Part shown: piece after piece, positions 1 through 13,262 of the stretch
How the letters are laid out: the number at the start of each line of letters is the position of its first letter
Numbering within the stretch: position 1 is the first letter of the stretch
Origin: Cylicocyclus nassatus
Taxonomy: Eukaryota > Nematoda > Chromadorea > Rhabditida > Strongylidae
Assembly: GCA_958299035.1 (NCBI GenBank)
Contig: CATQJL010000223.1
Coordinates: forward strand, 71,035,006-71,099,005
Length of the DNA stretch: 64,000 bases
Reading direction: 5' to 3'
Program-made: the position numbers and the translations under genes
The notes under the pieces: generated by a model
The model's input: only the letters and a program-made list of their open reading frames with translations
Databases searched by the model: none
Told to the model about the DNA's origin: nothing

Positions 1-2307
1 CCACTGATCTTCTCTACTTCATAATTAGAAAGATTATTTGCTGATTGCGAATCTTAGGTTACTGTGGTACCAATCAGCGCCCCAGCCGGTAGAGGGCTCC
101 GTTTGACAAGGACAAGGCGATCGAACCTTTGAACCCTCTGGTCATATTGGACTTCACAACACTTCTTACTTGTCTTTACATTAATATAAAAAAATCTTTT
201 GTGGGATTTGTAGTTTTCTCTGGTCTTTTGTGCATGTGAAATTCCCGCACAGAATGTTTCTTAGATTGTATGAACTCTGATTGTAACTTATGATATTATT
301 TTGTATTTATCTCTGAAAAGCAAGGATTTTACTCACATTAGAAGAAGTTGAACTCGAAAGTCAAAAGCAGACATCTGACGAGAATTCCTTTTAGCTCAAG
401 CACAGTTCACACAATTCCATCGCTTCGCAATTTTCTCAACAAGACAACTGCCGAGTTCATTCTATGTTGATCCTTCTGTATTTTGCTGTGATAGTTGTCC
501 GACGTAACTGCTTGACAAACTGATACGACCGAAATGCAATGTGATCGACAAGCAATGACTCGTTACAATTGTCTTATCGGAAGAATCGCGAGGCGACGAA
601 ATCGCGTGAACTATGCCCAAGGTGTGATGGAAAAGCCACCAAACAGCAACAGAACCCAGACCAAAATTAGTAGACACTTTAGCATTGTTAGCGGCCGAAA
701 TTTGAATGTGCAATTTTTGAGCACTATTCTCGGTCAACTCGTATCGTCGTAATATGCCGACGGCATAGTTTCCAAGCACTCTTGAAAACCACAAAATTTT
801 CTTTTCTAACGCTTTCAAATTGGAAGACTTTGCTCTAGCTGGAGAAGATCAGAGGACTGAGGTTAAGATTTTGACGTTGTAAAATACCGAAGCCCTTTAA
901 AGCCTCGTTCTTCGTTATGGTCATCAAATATGAGACCCCCTCCCCGGGGCGCAAGTCTCAAAAAACCCGTTTCCTGAAACCTGAGTTCGAAGTTCACTCT
1001 TGAGACCACCCACGTTGATGGGCGGAGCCACCTGGGCACTTCTACCTTCAGAAGCTATTTTCTCGCTTCGGAATTCATCTTTTGCAACGAGACTTGGAAT
1101 TATGCTTAGTCAAGGGTCCGATATTATAAGGCATCAGAATTTTAGAATCCTCACTCAACGTGGATGGTGCTTTTGAGACTTATGCTTTAAATTGATATTC
1201 TTGATTTCGCTCAGATCAACAACTTCTAGTCTACTTCTTCCCAAGTCTGTATACCTAATAAACTCCATGTTGACATCTTTTATCATTCAATTTATCATGA
1301 GATCGTGTAGGTTTAAGCTCGCTCCGCCCAGATACGTACCATGGCACGCATACATACATTCTCTCTATTGCCATGAGATAGTCTCATTCGTGACTGATCA
1401 TCTCGTCAACAAGCGCGTCGACGTCGTCGTGTAAACATCTCCGCAACGTCTCCACCCCTCCTTACTTTCAAATTTACTGGTAATACATTCAGATATGTCA
1501 CTCGGCAATCACAGCATCGTTTTCTTCCTCTGCATTCTATGGGTGAGTTTTTTGAGTGCGCGAAGTGTTTGGATGATTGGGGTACTGTAGATGTTACGGT
1601 AGGATTAGAAAAGTGCTTTCTTATCGAAGAAGGGTTCATGTTAGATACGGTAATAAGGTACAGTACTCCTGTCATCCAGAGCTTTGATACAGTAAGGTAC
1701 AGTAAGTTATGCTGCCTTTCCCATTTTTAGATCTTCCAAACTGTTCTCTGTGAATTCCCGCCATGCCTGACCACAACCCCGCCGGATAGTCTCTCGTTGA
1801 ATGTTGAGTGTAAAAAACTCGACATGAGCGTTGAGGTGAGCTCAGCTTTTCTTTACCATATCAAATTACCTCAGAGCGTTCCCGTATGCGAATCTCTGCA
1901 GAATCCGTGCAAACTTGAGCTTTTTCCGTTTTTTTCCCAGCAGCTATGTGTACGGCTTGAGATTTGGATTCATGGGGGGTGGTAGATAGATGTAAATTTG
2001 TCTTTGCTCGCATAAAAACTATTGTAAAAAACTCGTATCATGGTTAATAGTTACGAATGTGTGATATGGCAGTGCCAGTCCACCAGCTGAGTAGAACACT
2101 GATCAAAGCACGTTTTAAACAAACAGCTGGTGCTAGTGTCATGTGAAGAAAAAACTCGCGCCCTAGCGAGGGAGATAGTGCAAATTGAGGGCCTGAGAAC
2201 GGTGAGATGGGAACTGTAAAAACGGTTTTTCTTTTTTGTTCTCGAACAACTAAGGAACTAAAATTTCGAATTTACATTGACCTTACGCAAACGAGCAGAA
2301 AAATATA
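1..2307. other. Intergenic, no supported gene
   Basis: No spliced gene could be supported here. Around 585-625 a sequence containing AATCGCGTGAACTATGCCC matches one end of the small inverted-repeat family at 6.0 and 19.9 kb, so a decayed copy lies there. Between about 1590 and 1670 the minus-strand reading frame resembles the one just inside the mariner-like element at 2308 (shared L-Y/L-L-I-T-V pattern), which suggests a second decayed relative. The remainder shows nothing recognisable. Confidence 0.5.
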
Positions 2308-2590
2308 TTAGGTTGGTCTAAAAGTTCTTGCGCATCATTTTCAAATATTATTAACTCCTTTGCCACATAATGGATGTCCTAAAAACTGTGTTTGTTTGAA
2401 AGAGGAATCCATGCTATTTACAGTAATAAGCAGTACAGCACTCCGCCATAAGTTATTTGAAAAAAATCGAGAGTTAGAAGCAGTTGAAGGAAACCAGCCA
2501 CGATTATAATTTTCGAGATAGATCAAAAATTGTGGAAGTATTTCCATATGAAAAAGAAAATGTTGCGCATTATTGTACTACCTTTCCCGC

Positions 2591-2954
2591 TATACTAGTG
2601 GGAATGTTCGAAAGTTAGGAAGCAAAGAAATCCTTCAGTTTTTGAGCAATTTTGAGAGCACACCTTAATGCTTCAAAATCGCAGAAGAGACCTGAAACAG
2701 TCATGAAACCGTAATCTTATGAGCTCCTCTTTCTAGGCTGAGACTGAAATTCGTGCCAAACTGAAGCAAAATGCAAGCATGAATAACTCGAAAAAAAATA
2801 CACGAAAATGTTCAGCTAGAAAGAGGAGCTCATAAGACTTAGGTTTATGACTGTTTCGGTCTCTTCTGCGATTTTGAAGCATTAAGAGTGTGCTCAAAAA
2901 TTGCAAAACTGAAGAGATTTCTTTGGCTTCTAACTTTCGAACTATCCCATAGTA
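2591..2954. repeat. Fold-back inverted repeat
   Basis: Two arms of roughly 140 bp are inverted copies of each other: about 2591-2740 and 2815-2954. Both carry GAAAGAGGAGCTCATAAG or its complement near the loop and TTCGAA with a GGGA/TCCC box at the outer edge. The arms are imperfect. The LINE tail starts directly at the outer edge of the right arm. Confidence 0.75.
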
Positions 2955-2956
2955 AT

Positions 2957-4255
2957 CTATTTATTTATTTATTTATTTTGTGCATTCATAGATGCTCCTG
3001 ACGAACGTGGTTAGTGCAAAAAAAGCGAAAACAGAACAACAAATAGCCAATCATAGACGGTGTCTCCAGCAGCCATAGTGGATCCAAATTTAGAAGACAG
3101 CAAGCTTAGCCCACTAATTCAACAGCATAAATCATGGTGTGAAAGCCATAAGCGAATCACTTTCAAGCGAATCTAAAGAGGAAGCACCAAAGCGAATGGG
3201 CGAATCCATGCGTGCTTGGCGGAGGACCTCTTTCAGCTCCCTCTTACATCGCTACCATGAGAAACAAATAAGAGTTGAATAAAATGGGATGGCTTGGAAG
3301 AATATTGTGTACGATCCAAAGTAGCTTCTAAGCAAAATTGACTGCCGGAGACGAAACTAGGATAAGTGTTAGTACAACAATCATAACGTTCAAAGATTCA
3401 AGGCTCAAAAGGCTATAAAAGTCAGCACTTGAAGAGAAATTCTATTCATTCTCAGATTGTCTCAGTAGGAAGGATAAGTCAATTGCATTGATTTTACTCT
3501 TGAATACGTTTGTAGATGAGGTTTGCAGTGCAGTTTCTGGTAATAGTCTAAGCCATCGGGGGATTCTGTAAAACAAACTATTGAAAACCCAACAAAAACG
3601 CTTCCTGTAAATAAGTAAATAATGAATGTTAAACCCACCATATCTGTTTGTAGGTCTAAAAATCCAGTATTTACTTGGGGCAAGTCTCAATTCTTTATGC
3701 AAAAGTCGAAAACCAAAAACGAGATCAAAAAATATTCGTCTATGTTCTAAACTTTTCATTGCCAAAAACTTAAGGCGATTTTCGTAGCTCGGAATATCGA
3801 CAAAATTGAGTTTTCTACGACACCTCAGGTACAGAATACGAGTAAAAGTTTGTTGCACTTTTTCCAGTTCAAAATATTTTCCTTCAAAAAAGGGGTTCCA
3901 TATTACAGAACAATTTTTCATATGAGGTAACACGTAAGCTCGGTAGAGACGTTTGAGGATCATCGGATTGTCGGTATGTACGCTACGAAAAATCGCAAAT
4001 AAAACCGAACAAGCTTCATTAACTGCATTATCAATATGAGCAGAAAAATTCAAATCGGAATCGATCAAAACGCTCAAGTCTTTGGCGGTAGAACAGTTTC
4101 TCAGTTTGTTTCCATTTATCTCATAGATTGGATTTTCAAGGTCTCCAAAATGCATGACAAAACTTTTTTCAAAGTTAATAGGAATGCCTAAACAAGCCGC
4201 CCAATGCCTCATTTTCTCAAGTGATACTTTCATTGCGCCTCTGACCTCAGCTTTA
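2957..4255 (-). mobile_element. 5'-truncated LINE, minus strand
   Basis: A non-LTR retrotransposon fragment read on the minus strand. Its 3' end is a TTTA/TAAA simple-repeat tail at 2958-2979, and its coding remnant is at 3442-4233. The same 3' coding end occurs at 16.7-17.3 kb and 54.2-54.5 kb, so this is a family with at least three copies in the window. Severe 5' truncation is typical of LINE insertion by target-primed reverse transcription. Confidence 0.75.
3442..4233 (-). pseudogene. LINE reverse transcriptase C-terminal fragment
   Basis: An open 263-codon frame covering only the region downstream of the polymerase active site of a CR1/Jockey-superfamily LINE ORF2. Visible family signatures are STAKDLSVLIDSDLNF, then LPHMKNCSVIWNP, LEKVQQTFTRILYLRCRR, and the C-terminus ending SENE. 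The catalytic YADD region is absent, so it cannot encode an active enzyme. The frame is intact over its length, suggesting a fairly recent truncated insertion. It matches the frames at 16706-17005 (KVQQTFTQILYMKCRRKLSF) and near 54420-54475. Confidence 0.8.
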
Positions 4256-4540
4256 TTTTCCGCATTGTAAAACCCATTCGCGGGAAAGGTAATACATTAA
4301 TCCGCAGAATTTTTCTAAAATTACTTCCAGAATTTTTCGTGCCAGCCTGGAAAATTCCAATCTTGGATGATTTTCTTCAGTCGCCTCTAACTCTCGAACT
4401 TTCTCATGCCAATTCATGGCAATGCAATTGCTGTAAAAAGCATGGTTTTCTTTTTCTAATGTAAAATCAAAGAAATATATGAAATGGAAAGGAAGTTGAT
4501 TTTTTGAATATGACGCGCAAGAACTTTCGGACCAACCTAA

Positions 4541-6013
4541 TATCAAAGTGGAACATAAGTCTTGCACAAAAAATGGTATAGCATTTATTCATTGTGAATG
4601 ATGTATGCATTTATTATCGTATACATGAGAGATTTTCTCTCAAACAACATTAAAGCTCAAATACAAGAATTCAGAAATACAACTTTTTATGGGGACATCG
4701 TATTTGCACAAGAATATTTTAGTTGAAAAAAAGTAAATTGTAAAACCCAAATAAAAATGAAATAACAAACTTTGAGGCCTTCACATTTCTGGAGTAAAAT
4801 GTTGAAAAAACGTTCGAGGGTATGCCTTCCATAGGTTCTACTGCCGCGATATGACAATGATGTTTTGCTTTGAGAATATTTAGTAAGACTAAGACTTTCT
4901 AAATTCTACAATTTTGAATGGGCTCATTGAGACTGAAGGAGATTACGAGTTTTTAAAAAGTTTTGGTGCAAGACTTATGTTTCCCAACAGTATAACTGTT
5001 TTTTTCTCTTTGGAACAAGGAAATCCTTTAATCTTTAAATTGGAATTTGTTCCTTCGCAAAAAGTTCTAATTTCACCTTTCCTGAAGTACCTGAGCATAA
5101 GTCAGCTTCACTTCAGCTCAAAGCTACTGAAAAGCTTATTCGAATAACATCTGAAAACTTAACGAAGCATGGCACCACTGTACTTATTTATAAAGCAGGC
5201 TGAACAAGCAGCTCTTTTCGAGCGCGTTTTGTGAAATGCTAGGGAGGAGATCAAAGGTTGGTAATTTATAAAAAGTGGGAAAATTTGGGCCACCAATTTC
5301 TGCATTATTAGAAGAAGCTCTTTCAGAAAGAGTCATATAAAAAGAAATTTCTGCAGTTCCATTAGAACTATAAGATTTCGGAGTAAACAAGTCTAACCTT
5401 ACAATAATCAAGCTTATTCACAAGCTTTGCTTGCCATTTCCCTCAATTGCACGAGATAATTTCGAAACTGTTGAGAACACAACTTTATAAGTTGATTGGG
5501 ATGTTTGCAGCTGACACAATGGTATTACTTTAGGATGGCTCTTAATTTGTCGAATCTAAGACTAATGACCTTGTGCGTTCGTAAAATTATCTATCAATGA
5601 ATTTGAAGGTCATACCTGCTAGGAAGCTTTGTGCTAATAATTGTAATACAAAGCCTGCAAGTAACAAATCAAAGTGCTAATTATTAGGAAGCGAATCGTT
5701 TCCGAGCATTCGCCTACAAATAAGTTGCTAAACCTAAGAGGGGTGATTTTGTGGCGTGTACTTTTTAGGAAGCTTTTCCCTTATACATAGAACATCAAGG
5801 AGAAGTATTGTAGGATCATTATATGATATGTTTATCCTGAAAAGTCTTTTTTCCGATGGGTGGCCTCGCGCCTCCTGGCGTGCACCTAAAATGATCAGAG
5901 AAAACAAAAAACAGATTGTTTGACATTACACTACCTATATCTTAATTCCTGAAACAGCTTCGGCGAGATTGTGTTGTCTTGTCGGTTCCTTCCCCCTGAT
6001 GCCTACGGCCTAA
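4541..6013. other. Intergenic, AT-rich, nothing recognised
   Basis: Only short open frames without recognisable domains or splice context were seen. Confidence 0.5.
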
Positions 6014-6244
6014 AGGGCCAGGCATACTTCACGCGATTTCAGTCGCGACGCGATTTGGCAATTCGCCAGAACTCTTCAAGTCCAACACAAGCAAACTGCA
6101 CATATATGGTGTGTATAACTTACTTGGATTGATAAAATGTCCTAATTTCAGTACATTTATTATGTGCTTACAGTGAGTTGTGGACAGTTGGAATATTGCC
6201 AAGTCCCGTCGCGACTGAAATCGCGTGAAGTATGCCCGGCCATT
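6014..6244. mobile_element. Short inverted-repeat element (MITE)
   Basis: Ends are inverted copies with GGCATACTTCACGCGATTTC on the left and its complement near 6208-6235 on the right; the outer GGGCC/GGCC bases also pair. Length is about 230 bp with no coding capacity. The same ends appear at 19927-20129 and, decayed, near 590 and 6450-6690. Confidence 0.7.
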
Positions 6245-6774
6245 GAGGCATACCTCCCGCGATTCCGGTCGTCGCGATGTGGTACAACAACGACTCTTCG
6301 TAATTCGTTCCCAATGCGCTGCCTTTGATCAGAACATGATCTGTTTGCAACAGCTTACACGAGGTACCCAAATATGCGTTTGAGAAGCGCGCACGATAAA
6401 ATTGTAGAAATTTGGCAAATTGCGAAGTCTCGTGAAAGCGGCGATTCGGCCGAATCGCGTGAGATATGCCTTGCGATTTCAGTCGCTGCGCGATTGGATA
6501 CCGAACGACTGTTCATAATAGGTCGTCAGAGCGCATTGTCAAGGCAGGACTTGATCGGTTCGCAACAAATCACAGAAGCTACGCACTCATGTATTGGAGG
6601 ACCGCGACGATAAATTTGGAGACATTTGGCAAACTGCCACTTCGCGTGAACATTGCGACTTAGCCGAATATCGCGCAAGGTATGCCTTAAGCTAGATGGT
6701 TAGGAGGCAATGTAGCTGCATCATCGTTGCACAGTCTTTGCCGCTGTCGGCTAATGTCCCCACGTAAGCTAGGA
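6245..6774. repeat. Decayed copies of the 6.0-kb MITE
   Basis: Repeated fragments containing TCGCGTGA(G/A)..TATGCC and its complement occur at about 6250-6290, 6450-6495 and 6660-6690. They appear to be overlapping remains of further insertions of the same family. Confidence 0.5.
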
Positions 6775-7060
6775 CTACTCATCGATTAACGCAAACGAGA
6801 TGGCGTTGGTTTGGACGCTGTCAAAGGCTTTCTTATAGTCATGTAGTTTTTTGTAGTTATTAGAACACGCAAACGGAACGGTACTTCCGGCGGACGTGAC
6901 GACCGTCGAAACAGCTGAAAATGGTCCAAGCAGTTCCCTTGCGGAATTCGGCTTGGGGTTCGAGCTTTGTTCAGTGTCCTCTTGTGCAAGTGAGATGGTC
7001 TTCGCGGAAAGTAACACTCAGCATACGTATTAGACGGTAGTTTCAAATATACTCCCGTTC
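6775..7060 (-). pseudogene. RTE-type reverse transcriptase remnant
   Basis: Minus-strand frames carry DYKKAFDSVQTNAIS, the block A motif (aspartate followed by KAFDSV) of RTE-clade LINE reverse transcriptases. An overlapping frame further upstream carries a CLDH-type motif (KGNCLDHFQ-like, read as GNCLDHFQLF), which also precedes block A in that clade. The two parts are in different frames, so at least one frameshift has occurred. No other domain is left. This is a relic, not a gene. Confidence 0.65.
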
Positions 7061-7543
7061 GCTCCTCGTAAACAGAAGGATGCGTAGTTTTGTACTGATC
7101 GCGACCTCCAAAGAGATGCTAAATGCTATGCAAGAATCTCGTGTATACGGTGTATTCCGGCTCCAGAAGCTTGACAGGAAGTGCTCTGGTCTTACAACTG
7201 TGGGCGTCTCCATAATCTGAATGGCGGTGCAGGTGGACTACGTTCTGTTCTCTAGCTGGCGTTCGTTATTAGTCGTTGGAGATGAGTCGCATTCGGATCC
7301 TGCTTCAGTGCTCTTTTCTTTCGAGCAATTTCTTGGTGTTCGTTGAGATACTTGCCAATTCCCGCGAGTTGTTTAGGCGCAATCTTCGCAGGCTCGCAAT
7401 CCTTCCAAAATCCGCGTAGTCATACTTTGGGTCCTCTTTGATGGGCGACCTCTTCTTTTTGCAACACTATGGCAGAACTTCTTTTCCAATACTTTCGCTC
7501 GACGGAGGCGTAATCGGAGCCACCGCAGAGGGATAAAACACTA
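7061..7543. other. No gene recognised
   Basis: This could hold further decayed upstream parts of the RTE element on the minus strand, but no motif could be confirmed. Confidence 0.35.
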
Positions 7544-8246
7544 AGGGCCGCATGCACTAACATCCCCGCGTGGAGGGGATCGCAGCTTAAAAGAAAGCTT
7601 CATATACTAAAGCTCCAGATATCTAGATTTCGAGCTGTTTACCTGTCCGCAAGTATTCCTACTATCACTATGAACATATTGAACAGGAGCGATAAGCTGT
7701 ACAAGCCGTAGTTTCCAGCACTTGTATGATCCCTGATGATCTCCAGCGCATTTCTTTAAAGTCATTTTTCTTTCTCCAAAGTTAACGAAAAGTTTCCAAA
7801 GTTGTGCAGATTATCTAACCCAACACTGCTTAGCATGTTGCTGATAAAAACAAGTGATGTACCAAAGTCATGAAATTCGCAATGAACCACAAGTCGAAAG
7901 TGGTTTATCGAAGAATTCGATTTTTCAAAAACTCATTTGTTTTCATCAGAAACATGCTTAGCACTGTTGTGTTAGATAATTAGTACAACTCTGGAAGGTT
8001 TTCATTAACTTCAAAGAAAGAAAAATGACTTTGAAGAAAAGCGCAGGGGATCGTCGGGGATCATACAAAAGTTGGAAAATGCAGCTTGTACAGCTTCTCG
8101 CTCATGTTCAATTTGTTCAAGTGATAGTAGGAATACTTGCGGACAGATAAACAGCGTGAAATCTAGATATTTGGAGGTTCAGAATGTGAAGCCTTCTTCT
8201 GAGCTGCGATCGCCTTCCCAGCGGGTTTGTTAGTGCATGCGGCCCT
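7544..8246. mobile_element. Palindromic MITE, about 0.7 kb
   Basis: The terminal inverted repeat starts AGGGCCGCATGCACTAACA on both ends. The arms continue inward with paired blocks (TGTCCGCAAGTATTCCTACTA on the left, its complement on the right), so most of the element folds back on itself. There is no coding capacity. Confidence 0.85.
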
Positions 8247-8679
8247 AAGACGTTGATTGAGCTTTACTCCTGTTGGTGGGAAAGTTCTCCGCTTAGTTGT
8301 TGCATCAGGCGACTCCCATAGCGGCGATTTTCTTCATAGAGTTAAAGTTTGCTGGACAAAGCCATACGGCGGAAAATAGCCCAGCGAGATGGTTGCCGTT
8401 TTTCTTCCAAAGTTCTTATCCAGAGTTCCTGATCCTAAATTCCTTTTCCAGTGGTATCCCGATTCTGAGTTCGTTTACAAAATTTCTTGAAAGGATTTTT
8501 TGTTGCGGACTTCCTCCTCTACGTCTTCGTAGAGCATCCATTTCTGTTTCATCAGCTGCTGATGTTGGAAACTATTAGTCAATGATGCTGTGCTCTTTTG
8601 ACGTGAAAATCTAGAAAAGGAAGATAGCTTGTAGTGATAATTTGGTGTGTATGGGAATAAGAGTAAAGTGCAAGGTTAC

Positions 8680-9420
8680 AGTCCAGTAGATTTCCTGCTT
8701 AATATAGTGCCCCTGCAGACGCGACAACTCTTGGGCGTCAACAATTGCCATTGCCAGCTTCCGCCAGTGTTTTTTAGCATTTTCTTTGCTTATTGTCTGC
8801 TTTTCAGGTACCTTCGTTGCTGATAAAGGAGAAAAGGGTAAGTTAGAGGGTAACTTCTGCTTTCTGATTAATTATATCATCGCTTAATCCCAGATATCTA
8901 GGTAAAGCCATGTTGCATCAGTATTGTGCGTGATTTTTGTCACTTCATGCCTCTTACTTCTTGCGAAGTATTCTTTTGAACGCTAGTATACTTCTGCGTT
9001 TGAATTATTGTCTTTATCATACGAAGTACTCGATTAAATGCTGTTTTTGGGGGGTGAAAGCCGAAATTGCTGCAAGCCAAGCCCTAGCGTTCAAAGAACT
9101 GCTTCGCAAGAAGAAAGAGGCACGAAGTGACGAGAGAAAAGCAAATGAGAAAAAATACACATGGAGCTGACGCGACGTGCTCCTACGTAAATACCTGAGG
9201 ATAGCGATATTATAACTATTCAGGAAACAGAAACCTACTCTTTTAACTTACGCTTTTCTCCTTTATCAGCAGCGAATTTCTTAAAAAGCAAAGATTAAGC
9301 AAAGGAAACATAAGAAAACACTGCTTGGAAATCGCAATGGCATTTGTTGACGCCCAAGCGTTGTCGCGTTTGCAAGGACACTATATTAAGCAGGAAATGT
9401 ACTCGACTGTATATGAATAA
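8680..9420. mobile_element. Fold-back element with exon-like loop
   Basis: Left arm (about 8680-8845) and right arm (about 9240-9420) are inverted copies sharing TTCCTGCTTAATATAGTG, a GGGCGTCAACAA block and TGATAAAGGAGAAAAG. Each arm also contains sequence resembling a splice acceptor and donor (TTTTCAG, then GGTAAGTT in the left arm). The loop holds a short frame (8937-9170, +) ending in a Lys/Glu/Arg-rich segment (LLRKKKEARSDERKANEKK) that looks helical but was not recognised. Confidence 0.75.
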
Positions 9421-10177
9421 CTCAAGCAAATGAAGAAAGGAACTTCTCTCCAAAATTAGTGGCAGTTACCATTTTAATGCCACAGTGGGGGTAAACTTCT
9501 GCTGGCACTATTGTCTCGTAATTCTCGAAGAACCTGGTCTGCACCTAATAATTACTATGTACTATGTAAGTACTATGTAATCACAATCTTTCTTCCTTTG
9601 CTATAATTCGAAATAGTATCGAAATCCTAGTCTTACGGAGAAAGCATGCTTTGAATGAACAATGCAATACAACTAGGTTCAATGGAAAAACTTTTCCAAT
9701 TTTCGTTGTGTAAACAGGGGGAAGGAGAGGGCGGGAAGGGGGAGGGAGGGGGTCTCAGAAAAAAGATTGCTACGCTATCACACTGCCTGTTAAGATTATG
9801 TCAATAGCGAGGGTTTGGTTTTGCTGCTGCGTAGATTCTGCGCGAGTGCATGGCACGAATCACGCATCCCTACATCATAGCCTGCGGCAATTATCGTGAG
9901 GGAGCACATCAGCAAACTTCGCCTACTATATTTACTATCTAGTTAATTCACCCACTTCTCTTTGCAGACGCGCCTATATAAAGGTAGTTAGTTGAACGAA
10001 AATGAACGAGAAGCTTACGAGCCTGTTCGAAAACCTACCTCACTCCAGTGATAGCGCTACTGAAATCATCTCGTAACACCTCTTGGGATGTCTTCTTTAA
10101 ATCCATTAAAATGAATGTCACACTAAAATCTTCAGACATCGCCTTTATAGACTACAGTCACAAATGAATAGCCAATT
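9421..10177. other. Intergenic with a G-rich tract
   Basis: No gene was seen. At 9717-9752 there is a G-rich stretch with at least five runs of three or more G separated by one to four bases. Confidence 0.6.
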
Positions 10178-10483
10178 ATGCCTCACCTCAGATTCTGCCA
10201 CGTCAAAGAAAAAAGGTTATTTCAGGTTCACAACAACTGCGCCTCTTCCGTACGCCTCTATGCCTTCTTTGAACCGATCGAGACAGGAATGAGGTCAATG
10301 TTCTTCAAAGTAAAGCAGGGAGCTACAGCAAGCATTATTCTTTCGCGAGCCATCCGAAAGTGGACTTGGAATGGATTGCTGAACGAAGCAGCTGTGGTGA
10401 TCTACGCATGGACAAATCTAAAGGACCCACGTCTTGAGCAGATCTGGCAAAAAACGTTGAACGCCTCACTGACATGCGCATAA
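10178..10483 (+). pseudogene. Possible RTE reverse transcriptase relic
   Basis: The frame contains KVKQGATAS, resembling the (V/K)-RQGD-(T/A)-S block B of reverse transcriptases. It is followed by RKWTWNGLL and a SNLRFADD-like position degraded to AWTNLKDPRL. The order and spacing suit an RTE-clade enzyme, but the active-site aspartates are missing and the rest is unrecognisable. Treat as a probable decayed fragment. Confidence 0.35.
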
Positions 10484-10926
10484 TTCGCCTGACTTGCTCT
10501 TTAGTCTTGATCGCGATACTGGTTGACAATAGTATCACAACAATATTGTACAAATAGAACATATCCCGCAAAATAAGTGCTAACGACTCATTCGTGCAAT
10601 GTGCGATCCACTACTGTCCAAAGAAAGACCTTCAGGAGTGTGGGAGAATCGTCTTACCAGACGAGTTATTCTCATACGCACACGTACTCAATCTAAGCAA
10701 AAAGTCCCATTGACAAAGCCGGTCTCGTTACAAGTGATGTTGGTTGCTATTTCTTGCAGTCTCAGCTAGTGATTATTTATTCGCATAGATTAGCTTTTAC
10801 TAAATAAAACGTTTACCAATGGAGTGTTTCTAGTTGTTTCTATAAACAAAACTATCGAGGCGATTAAAATCGTACAATAATTTCGTAACGTCCGCGATAT
10901 ACATCATCTTTAAAGAAAACTGAATA

Positions 10927-11942
<1,016 letters not shown>

Positions 11943-13112
11943 TTTACATATAACTGAATATTTACAGAGGGGAACTGACGCAAATGTATTGGGCTCTGCG
12001 TGGTCGCGAGAGTTGGTGAGTTTGCGGCCATTACACACACACATGCCACAAGACAGACCATTGAACAATCCCGTACTTTTCAAAATAATTTTGGGTAAAT
12101 GAGAGCTAACTTTCAATGGCAGAAAGTTAGAAAGATAACTGAGAAAGCTCAATGCACTAGCAAATATGCAAATACTATAGGATGAGCTTGAAGACATTCC
12201 GGCGAAAACGCCGCTGGCACGGAAAGCTCATGAAGGCGCTCACGCGTCGGTACTAATGTCTGGGTACACTGTCTCAATCCCAATCATGGCAAAATTGGCA
12301 CTGCAGGATCATGCGTCGGTTTTGCGTCACGCCTAAGGCCTACATGCCTGCTCTCTTCTCTCTCTCTCTTCAGTCTTTTAGCTCTCACTGACAGTGGGCA
12401 TACAGTCTGCCATTCCCAAGCAGGACAAAAGGGGCATGGGAAATCCGTGGCGCAAGGATATCGCGTAACGTCTAAGGCTAGCTAGTCTGCTCTCTCCTCA
12501 ACCTCTACGCTCTCTGAACAGCGCGCGTATGTAACGCAAATCTCAGCGCTACAGCGCTCTGATTTAGCCGAAGGTTTGCCCTGAACCCATTTAGGCAGAC
12601 TGTAAGAAGCGCAAACCCCTAGCACTGAATCGCGTATTTTACGTTAACGCTTCAGCCTGATTCCGAGTGAGAGTGTAGTCGGAGACTGAATGATGTAATG
12701 CGCGATGTACGGGCTCTCGCCGAAGGACTTTCGGGGGGAAACCGTGGATGGGCGGGAATGTACTTTCAGTCAGTTGCCTAACTAGAGAAGCTTTTCTGCT
12801 CAGTCGTATATGCGCGACGTCTGAGTGTAACTTCTCGCAAATTGTTGATTCGCAGTACACAGGTACCCAGACTTGAATAATCTGAGTGGCCTTTAACAGA
12901 AAATTGAAATTGTCGCCCCTACAAATAATGGTAAATCTATCTCAGATTATAGTGCAAAATGGTTTCGTTGATTGACGACGCAGCGGTAATCATTAATATG
13001 TATAGATATTAATAACAATGATTCACGTGTTCAAGCGTTCTTCCCCTAGGCATATATGTAAGGTTATTTATGAAGTCATGACGGCGAATGTTGTATTTGT
13101 GCTTCACTTCGT
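11943..13112. other. Intergenic, no supported gene
   Basis: A short (CT)n run lies near 12356-12370. No coding region could be supported. Confidence 0.5.
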
Positions 13113-13262
13113 CGCTCTCTTTCCTCCCGCTGGCTGGAGTGTGCCGCCATTGTCGGCACTTCCTAACAACTGTGTCACATTACCGAAGTATCTTATAGGT
13201 CCTGCCATAAGCATGACCTGCTGTGATAGTCTGTTATGTTACTCTACCACACCTATACCCTC
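13113..13262. repeat. Paired-hairpin repeat, copy A
   Basis: Shares a block pattern with 19058-19205: GGAGTGTGCCG then CGGCAC (a 6-bp stem with a variable 7-nt loop), a variable stretch, then CATAAGCATGACCTGCTGTGATA, whose first half pairs with GGTC-TGCC just upstream. The variable parts differ while both stems are preserved. No known RNA family was recognised. Confidence 0.55.

Larger units (their letters stand above)
2308..4540. mobile_element. Mariner-like TIR element, composite
   Basis: The ends are inverted repeats beginning TTAGGTTGGTC and continuing into AAAGTTCTTGCGC. TA dinucleotides flank both ends (2306-2307 and 4541-4542), as expected for Tc1/mariner target-site duplication. The termini resemble mariner terminal repeats. 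No intact transposase frame is visible. The interior was invaded by a fold-back repeat (about 2591-2954) and a minus-strand LINE (about 2957-4255), so the original element was much shorter. Assignment to mariner rests on the TIR and TA only. Confidence 0.7.

Noticed and set aside
4253..4567. Minus-strand frame at the right end of the mariner-like element as a transposase
   Set aside because: None of the mariner transposase signatures (HTH region, D,D34D motifs) could be found.
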